Positions 58,997 through 64,000 of a stretch of DNA of 64,000 nucleotides are shown one piece after another (within the stretch, counting starts at the first letter, position 1; every line of letters starts with the position of its first letter). The notes beneath the pieces were generated by a model. It was not told the origin of the DNA. It did not search any database and worked only from the letters and a program-made list of their open reading frames with translations. The stretch is from Bog-366 sp963722555 (GTDB lineage Bacteria > Acidobacteriota > Terriglobia > UBA7540). The translations under genes were made by a program, and so were the position numbers. The DNA lies in NCBI GenBank assembly GCA_963722555.1, contig CAVRNQ010000006.1, positions 1,426,001 through 1,490,000 of the forward strand. The letters are read 5' to 3'.

Positions 58997-59074
58997 TCGT
59001 ATTGGACAGTGAAGATGTAAATCGGAAAATGGGAAAGGAACCAGGATTACTTTGCCGACTGCAGGTGAGACCAT
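58997..59074 (-). pseudogene. MazF/PemK-like toxin, truncated after 26 codons
   Basis: The minus-strand frame from ATG 59074 reads MVSPAVGKVILVPFPFSDL, the standard opening of MazF/PemK mRNA interferases, then runs directly into the REP element at 58996. The rest of the toxin is absent. The start overlaps the end of the antitoxin remnant. Confidence 0.6.
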
Positions 59075-59262
59075 GCCGCATCCTCCTCAGGCCGGCTCCA
59101 GTCTGCGAGTGCCGCCTCAGTAAGCAGCGCCGTTTCGTCACCTGTAGCTCCCGGCTCGTCGAGAATCAGGACGAAAGGTCGACGGCTCTACCCCCGATGC
59201 ACAGGCTGAAGCAGCCTTACCTTTCCCCGATCGTCAACCACCGCCTCAACTGTTTTGACCAT
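59047..59262 (-). pseudogene. Small antitoxin with in-frame TAG at codon 25
   Basis: 71 codons from ATG 59262: MVKTVEAVVDDRGKVRLLQP, then VHRG-stop (TAG at 59188-59190), then SRRPFVLILDEP and ALADWSRPEEDAAWSHLQ before TAA 59047. The layout is that of small antitoxins placed just upstream of MazF-like toxins. The internal stop and the truncated partner show that the pair is dead. Confidence 0.6.
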
Positions 59263-59497
59263 GGCCTCATGCTTCTCTTGGTATTTTACAGGAAACCACC
59301 TCAGCTTCAAGTGGGATCAGCATGTCGCGGCGGGATCGGGCCTCAGTCACGGCCGGTCTTCCCGGAACTTCTGGCCCCCAACCCAATCAGTTTGTAAAGG
59401 GAGGTCAAAATGCAAGCCACACCGCACGGCCCCCCGCCTGACCGCAAAACGCGAACCGACTGACGTACGTGCCTCTCCGCGCCGGGCGCCGAAACGA

Positions 59498-61555
59498 TCA
59501 TTTCAAGAATTCGTCAATGTAGGCGTCGTCTTGTGCGTCGGCAAGTTCCGTGGTATCGCCCAGGATATAGCGATACTGATAGGGACCGCGCAGAGCAACA
59601 ATCCTGTTCATCCAGTTCGCCGGGTCCGTCCACATAACCGGCCTGTTCCCCATGGCTTTGGTAAGATCGTCAAGGTCCCAATGCAAGGCAAAGCCGGGAA
59701 TCACGGCATCAAACAAATCGGTGTTCAGAGTGTTCTCGAGAGCAGCGCGCAAGCTATAGGGGCTTCGATCCAGCCAGACCTTGCCGATACGCGGGTCCGC
59801 CGCAGACGCCAGCAAAAGCCAGACCCCTTTCACGCCCCGGGCGCCACCATGAAGGGAGGCCGGGTCAACGTCACTACGCGCCGAGAGAAGATCGACTCCC
59901 CGCAGAATGTCATGGGCCCGCATCGCCGGCAAATTCAGCCCGATCTGGTTGGCCCGTGAATTGCTGATCCAATTCCCCACAAAGGGCGCGTGGGTATCTT
60001 CTCCCGGAGAGTCGCGCGGTTCCAGCGTGAGAACCACGCGGCCTTTCTTTGCCATCCTTTTCGCCAGGGAATCCGTGGAGGGAGCCTGGAAGTAAGGGCC
60101 ATCATCCGCCACCAGCAACACCGCCGGCTTTCGACCCGAGGGGCCATGGGAGGAAGACGGGATGTAGAGATTCGCTTCAATCTCAATCCCGGGCTCACTC
60201 TGAAATCTAATGTGCTGGCGCTGAACTTCCGGAGTGTTCGACTCATCCAACACTTTCATTTCCGGGGAGGAGCCATCCGAGGGAATCTGCAGCCTGCGCA
60301 ATTCGGCTTGCAGTTCAGGGATTGTTCCCTGCCGTTTCTTGGCGTGAAAATCGTCAAGTATCAGTTGGTAGAGTTTGCGGCTCCCCGGGATATCGTCGAC
60401 GTGGCCCGTGGGTGTGACCAGCAGTTCGAAATTGGTATAGAGATGTACTGGCTGTTCATGAAAATCACCCTGGCCCTCTTTGAGCCAGCGGATCATCCAC
60501 TGATAGACGGCTTCTCGACTTACCAGGGGAGTGCCGTGGGGACCCGGTCCGATGAAGAAGGCTAGCTTGTCCTCAGCTCCGTAAATGCCGTACCAATGTC
60601 GAGCTTCCTCATAAACCAGACGAGTCCCCGCGGGCGTGAAGTAGTCACCCTCGGTTGCCTGGATGAGCCAGGGAGTGGGCGCAGTTACTTCCACATAATC
60701 CGCCACATCGAGGCCCCGCACCAGAAATTGGGGGAAACTCATTTCGGTATCGGGGTCAGGGCCGGCAAACAACAACTGATAGGAATTGGGATAGCAGGCG
60801 GGAACGACCGCCTTAAGCCTCGGGTCCAAAGCGCCAATGAAGGTGGTCAATGCCCCACCCCCCGAGCAACCCGCGGCGCCAAGACGTGTGGGGTCCACGT
60901 CAGGCCGGCTGACCAGGTAGTCGATGCCCCGCTTCGCATCCCAAATGAAGAAGCGGGCCGCACTCTCGCCAATCAGAATGCTCTGGGCTCCCGCCTGGAT
61001 ATGCTCGGGAACTGACCACCCCCCCAAGGGTCCCGAGAGTTGTGGATCGTACGATTGTTCCCTTTCACCTTGACCGATGGGATCGGTAGCCAACACCACA
61101 AAGCCCTTTAAAGCCAGATTGGCGGCTGCTCTCTGCGGCTCGGGCTTTCCCTCCTGCGTATGGCCGGACTGAAAAAGAATGGCGGGATAACGGCCCGGCT
61201 GGTTGGGCCGGTAGAGATCAGCGGTGACATAGAAATTCGGCAGACTCTGGAAAAGCACTTTCTCGATGGTGTAGCCCTCAGCCTGAATCTGACCCGTAAT
61301 CTTGGGATTCAGCGGCCCGTTGTAGTCGGGCAGACCACCCAAGACGTCCAGGAGTGTTTCGCGGACCTTTTGCTTTCGGCGCTCCGCATCGGCAACCGTG
61401 TGAATCTGGTCAATCGCCCTCTGCCGCTCCTGGAGTTGCCGCTGCGCAATCTGGTTCATCCAGTGCAGAAGGGGATCTCGAATGGGCTCCTGAGCAAGAA
61501 GAGAAAGGGGAATCAGAAAAGTTGCACACAGTACGGCGATGTTCGTCAGTCTCAT
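59498..61555 (-). CDS. Secreted alpha/beta hydrolase (acetylxylan-esterase/peptidase-like)
   Basis: 685 residues with a signal peptide (RLTNIAVLCATFLIPLSLLAQ). The first alpha/beta-hydrolase domain has AILFQSGHTQEGK, the nucleophile elbow GAAGCSGGGALTT, an acid in WLIQATEGDYFTP and His in GPGPHGTPLVS. A second, shorter hydrolase-like domain follows (about 440-685; PAVLLVADDGPYF, DPASLHGGARGVKGVWLL) whose elbow lacks Ser. Similar two-domain proteins are annotated as acetylxylan esterases or DPP-like hydrolases. It could deacetylate plant polysaccharides as a partner to the locus at 0-9 kb. Monocistronic. Confidence 0.78.
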   Translation of the reverse strand: MRLTNIAVLCATFLIPLSLLAQEPIRDPLLHWMNQIAQRQLQERQRAIDQIHTVADAERRKQKVRETLLDVLGGLPDYNGPLNPKITGQIQAEGYTIEKVLFQSLPNFYVTADLYRPNQPGRYPAILFQSGHTQEGKPEPQRAAANLALKGFVVLATDPIGQGEREQSYDPQLSGPLGGWSVPEHIQAGAQSILIGESAARFFIWDAKRGIDYLVSRPDVDPTRLGAAGCSGGGALTTFIGALDPRLKAVVPACYPNSYQLLFAGPDPDTEMSFPQFLVRGLDVADYVEVTAPTPWLIQATEGDYFTPAGTRLVYEEARHWYGIYGAEDKLAFFIGPGPHGTPLVSREAVYQWMIRWLKEGQGDFHEQPVHLYTNFELLVTPTGHVDDIPGSRKLYQLILDDFHAKKRQGTIPELQAELRRLQIPSDGSSPEMKVLDESNTPEVQRQHIRFQSEPGIEIEANLYIPSSSHGPSGRKPAVLLVADDGPYFQAPSTDSLAKRMAKKGRVVLTLEPRDSPGEDTHAPFVGNWISNSRANQIGLNLPAMRAHDILRGVDLLSARSDVDPASLHGGARGVKGVWLLLASAADPRIGKVWLDRSPYSLRAALENTLNTDLFDAVIPGFALHWDLDDLTKAMGNRPVMWTDPANWMNRIVALRGPYQYRYILGDTTELADAQDDAYIDEFLK

Positions 61556-61649
61556 GGGGCGCTTCCTCGCATTTGGAGTCGCTGCGGTCCGCTGGATGCA
61601 AGGCTAACACTATGAACTTCCAATGCGCAATCCTGTTGGCTCAACACGC

Positions 61650-61790
61650 GCCGGGAAAACGCTTCCCTGCTGTCGTTCTGAGCCCTTCGCTGTCATTCTG
61701 AGCGTCAGCGAAGAACCTCAGCAGTTCGGAATGAAGCAACTACGGAGATCCTTCCTTCGTTGCACTCAGGACCGAGGCTCCTCAGCCTGC
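61650..61790. repeat. Degenerate relative of the TCATTCTGAGCG palindromes (copy D)
   Basis: Contains GGGAAAACGCTTCCCTGCTG, TGTCATTCTGAGCG, a GATCCTTC segment and CTCAGGACCGAGG as in copy B, but the ends are eroded. It adjoins and partly forms the 3' end of the RAYT remnant. Confidence 0.6.
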
Positions 61791-61886
61791 CAAACGCTCG
61801 GAGTCAAACCGGCGTGCGCGACGATACGTGCAGGTGGTCAAATAATGCAGATGATCTAGGCCGTAATAGTACTTTAGCTTATACAC
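61782..61886 (-). pseudogene. N-terminal remnant of a second RAYT/IS200-like transposase
   Basis: From GTG 61886 the frame reads VYKLKYYYGLDHLHYLTTCT and on to YRRARRF before ending in a repeat at TGA 61782. The YYG.DHLHY.T..TYRR pattern is typical for the first 30 residues of Y1-type REP-associated transposases; the rest is missing. A minus-strand REP lies 25 bp upstream. Confidence 0.55.
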
Positions 61887-61910
61887 TCGAACATTATATC
61901 GTCCCTGCGT

Positions 61911-61951
61911 CACATACATCCCGACAAAAACCGGCGGAACGTATGCGCCAC
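61911..61951 (-). repeat. REP-like palindrome (GTGG-CGCATACGTTCC type, inverted)
   Basis: Minus-strand GTGG, stem CGCATACGTTCC against GGGATGTATGTG, long loop. It lies immediately upstream of the RAYT remnant. Confidence 0.6.
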
Positions 61952-61963
61952 CCGCGGGGAGAA

Positions 61964-62008
61964 GTAGCGCAGAGTTTTGCGCAGCAGCGCAATACTCTGC
62001 GGTTCGCC
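61964..62008 (+). repeat. REP-like palindrome (GTAG-CGCAGAGT type)
   Basis: GTAG, outer stem CGCAGAGT / ACTCTGCG, plus an inner TTGCGC / GCGCAA stem, GTTCGCC tail. Confidence 0.68.
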
Positions 62009-62090
62009 GTTCCGGTTCGCCCGAATCACCATCCGCCACGGACCGCGCCATGATACGCATTTCACCTGCGAGCGGTGATCATCGACAGGA

Positions 62091-62128
62091 CAAGCCGCAG
62101 AGTCTCAAAGGCAGAGACTCTGCGCTAC
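62091..62128 (-). repeat. REP-like palindrome (GTAG-CGCAGAGTCTC type, inverted)
   Basis: Minus-strand GTAG, perfect 11-bp stem CGCAGAGTCTC / GAGACTCTGCG, GCTTG tail. It forms an opposed pair with the element at 61964. The 62129-62247 stretch shows nothing else. Confidence 0.72.
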
Positions 62129-62618
62129 CTGCTGTTCGCGAAGTAGCTGAAACTGAGGTTCAGGGCGTCACGTGCTACGCAACGTCCACGATAACTACCC
62201 GAGGCAACCGAGCCATGCGACAGCATAATAACCGTAAACCTTCCGTCTGTCCGCGGTTTTCCCGGTTTCCCTGCTTATTCCGATGAAGGTGGTCGGTGAT
62301 TCCGATTTGATCCCAGTCACTGGTTCCGAAGTGAAGCCGATCATTTTCGGAGCGAAGCGACGCTGGCATTCTTATTGTGCTTGAAGTGATCAGGATCGGT
62401 CAACTGGAATTGGGTTTTCTCTTCATCTTTTTTGTCTCCTTCCTTCAAGATTAAGCCCGCCGCCGGCGCGGTGGAAATGTGGGAATCCGGCTGCCCTTTG
62501 CCGGATTTCCAAGCCCGGTGGAAAGGGTGGGAAACTCGTTCTGGGAGTTTTCCACGCTTTCCACGGGGCGGCATTTCCACGGCGCCCACTCGGGGTGTTC
62601 GGAGCGCAGCGACGTTGT

Positions 62619-63359
62619 TCACTCCTTGCCACCGCGCTTTTTGCGCATCGACTCGCCGCGCATCTCGATGCGGTGAGCATTGTGCACCAGCCGGTCGAGA
62701 ATGCTGTCAGCCAGGGTCGGATCCCCGATCTGCTCATGCCAGTTGGCGACCGGCAATTGGCTGGTCAAGATCATCGAGCGCCGCTGGTAGCGGTCTTCAC
62801 AGATTTCCAGGAAGTCCCGACGCTCGGTATCGGCCAGGGGCGCCATGGCCCAGTCGTTGACCACCAGTACTTCCAGACGAGCCAATCGGGCGAGCAACGA
62901 GCGCAGACTGCCGTCGGCGCGGGCCAGACCCAGGTTGCGAAACAGTTGGGGGGCCCGCGTGTAGAAGGCCGTAAAGCCGTCCCGGCAGGCCTTCTCGGCC
63001 AGAGCGCAAGCCAGGAAGCTCTTCCCGATCCCCGTTGGGCCGAGCAGAAAAATGTTCTGATGCTCCCGCACCCAAGCCGAATCCTGGATGAGCGACCGTA
63101 CTAAGGCGCGGTCCAGACCGCGCGGGGAGCGGAAGTCTAGGTCTTCCACCGAGGCCTGATGCCGTAGTTTGGCCTGGCGCAGGCGGTGCTCCAAGGCCCG
63201 GTTCTGTCGCCAGTTCCACTGCTGGTTGACCAGCAATGCGAAGCGTTCCTCGAAGCTCAACTCGGTGATTCCGGTCTGCTCGGACTGAGCGCGAAAGGCC
63301 TCTGCCATACCGTGCAAGCGCAAGCCGTGCAACTTCTCCAGGGTCTGCTGATTCAACAT
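62619..63359 (-). CDS. istB: IS21 helper ATPase IstB
   Basis: 246 residues, DnaA-like AAA+ ATPase that helps IstA select the target. Walker A GPTGIGKSFLACALA (about 107-121), Walker B LEVLVVNDWAMAP, and sensor region RRSMILTSQLPVANWHEQIGD. The C-terminal ILDRLVHNAHRIEMRGESMRKKR is the family hallmark. Note NDWA where most IstB proteins have DDWG or DDLG; the second acidic position is Asp as usual. It starts 24 bp after istA. Confidence 0.96.
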   Translation of the reverse strand: MLNQQTLEKLHGLRLHGMAEAFRAQSEQTGITELSFEERFALLVNQQWNWRQNRALEHRLRQAKLRHQASVEDLDFRSPRGLDRALVRSLIQDSAWVREHQNIFLLGPTGIGKSFLACALAEKACRDGFTAFYTRAPQLFRNLGLARADGSLRSLLARLARLEVLVVNDWAMAPLADTERRDFLEICEDRYQRRSMILTSQLPVANWHEQIGDPTLADSILDRLVHNAHRIEMRGESMRKKRGGKE

Positions 63360-63383
63360 ACGTTCTCCTTTCTCCGGATGGAG

Positions 63384-64000
63384 TTACAGCAACCTCGGGG
63401 TATCCGAGGAATCGAAATAGGCCGCGCCCCGCAAGTTGTCGTGTTCGAGCGGGGGGCGGGGCGCCGGCGCCTCCAACGGTTGACGGTCAAGTCCGCGTTC
63501 CAGCATCGACTTGACACTCTGGTAGGAACAAGCGCCGGTGGCGAGGGCCCGTGCCGCCGCTGCTTCCACCCGCTCGGTGGAATAGCGCTGGCCCAGCCGT
63601 AGAATCCCCAGGCAGGACCGGTAGCCCATTTCGGGGTGCGGTTTACTTTCCAGAATGACTTTGAACAACTGCGCCGTGGACGGTCCCACCGACTGCGCCC
63701 AATGCAGCAGACGTGAGGGTGGCCAAGCCAGGTGCTGCTGGTGGCTCTTGGGACGATGCTCGTTGACGGTAGTGGCTTTATAGGGCAGGTGGCTACGGAC
63801 GTGCGAAGCCACGCGCTCGCCGCGGTGAAAGATCTCTACCGTGCTCAGCGTCGAGCGGATCTCCACCACCTGCCCAGTCAGCACGTAGGGCACGCTGTAG
63901 TAGTGGCGGTCGATCTCGACGTGATAGTCGATATTGACGCGCGCTGTCGCCCACTGCTGCAGCTCAAAGCGTTCTCGCGGTAACGGTCCCAGCGCCGGCC
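63384..64000 (-). CDS. istA: IS21 transposase IstA, C-terminal part
   Basis: The frame is open to the right edge, so at least 205 residues are C-terminal IstA. The visible part includes VNIDYHVEIDRHYYSVPYVL, the beta-barrel domain after the DDE core, EIFHRGERVASHVRS, and a helical tail with YRSCLGILRLGQRYSTERVEAAAARAL. The catalytic DDE residues lie outside the window. Stop at 63384. Confidence 0.93.
   Translation of the reverse strand, partial: PALGPLPRERFELQQWATARVNIDYHVEIDRHYYSVPYVLTGQVVEIRSTLSTVEIFHRGERVASHVRSHLPYKATTVNEHRPKSHQQHLAWPPSRLLHWAQSVGPSTAQLFKVILESKPHPEMGYRSCLGILRLGQRYSTERVEAAAARALATGACSYQSVKSMLERGLDRQPLEAPAPRPPLEHDNLRGAAYFDSSDTPRLL

Larger units (their letters stand above)
62248..64000 (-). 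mobile_element. IS21-family element, partial (left part outside window)
   Basis: istA and istB are present in order on the minus strand, and the element continues past 64000. The inner boundary is not certain: TGTCCGCGG at 62248 begins with the TG expected for an IS21 end, but the other end is not visible for comparison. The 280 bp after istB carry no credible gene. Confidence 0.6.

Noticed and set aside
62341..62622. Minus-strand open frame of 93 codons after istB
   Set aside because: It lies in the tail of the IS21 element, has no ribosome site and no family similarity; more likely non-coding element sequence.

Overview
The window reads as a chromosomal segment of a GC-rich, Gram-negative bacterium, most likely an acidobacterium. 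The main support is a tandem pair of secreted proteins of the 'VWFA-related Acidobacterial domain' type (44.3-48.6 kb). Also consistent are a fused LptF/LptG permease, a bacillithiol-type deacetylase (BshB1), a PEP-CTERM protein, many secreted carbohydrate-active enzymes, and abundant REP-like palindromes with RAYT transposase remnants. No rRNA, tRNA, CRISPR array, prophage or replication origin was recognised. Taxonomy is inferred from gene content only.

Layout. 0-9.3 kb: a plant-polysaccharide locus with a GH2 glycosidase and a Tat-signal protein on the minus strand, divergent from an SGNH acetylesterase, a Gfo/Idh/MocA oxidoreductase and a GH78 alpha-L-rhamnosidase. A complete IS4-type element sits exactly at the 3' end of the oxidoreductase gene. 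9.5-13.6 kb: a secreted phosphoesterase, an ECF sigma / zinc anti-sigma / Spy-like operon and a divergent XRE regulator. 13.6-20.4 kb: guaA, leuS and nfo, with a second IS4-type element 23 bp upstream of leuS. 20.5-29.5 kb: a small membrane protein, a ferredoxin-methyltransferase fusion, a beta-propeller lipoprotein, a GH57 enzyme, the LptF-LptG fusion and a PEP-CTERM protein.

30-34 kb is a repeat-rich junkyard: a truncated copy of the 3' end of a TPR/glycosyltransferase-like gene, REP palindromes, a RAYT remnant, a toxin-antitoxin pair, an array of perfect hairpins and then the intact TPR gene. 34-44 kb is mostly core metabolism on the minus strand: ppdK, glyS-glyQ, recO and a UbiD-family decarboxylase. 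44-52 kb: the two VWFA-related proteins, mutY with a strong terminator hairpin inside its first codons, and a TgpA-like transglutaminase. 52-57.8 kb: an SDR, a CoA-binding protein, an ABC permease/ATPase/LolA-like trio and bshB1. 58-64 kb: a membrane-anchored lectin-like protein, a decayed antitoxin/MazF pair cut by a REP, a large alpha/beta hydrolase, a second RAYT remnant with more REPs, and the istB/istA end of an IS21 element that runs off the window.

Functionally, the sugar genes look like a small utilisation locus for acetylated, rhamnose-containing polymers. The sigma/anti-sigma/Spy and ABC/LolA modules point to envelope homeostasis. The most distinctive features are the mobile-element footprints: precise IS junctions with target duplications, about 18 GTAG/GTGG-headed REP elements in several stem subfamilies, RAYT remnants next to REPs, and three ~150-200 bp MITE-like palindromes sharing ACAGGCTGC ends plus one degenerate relative.
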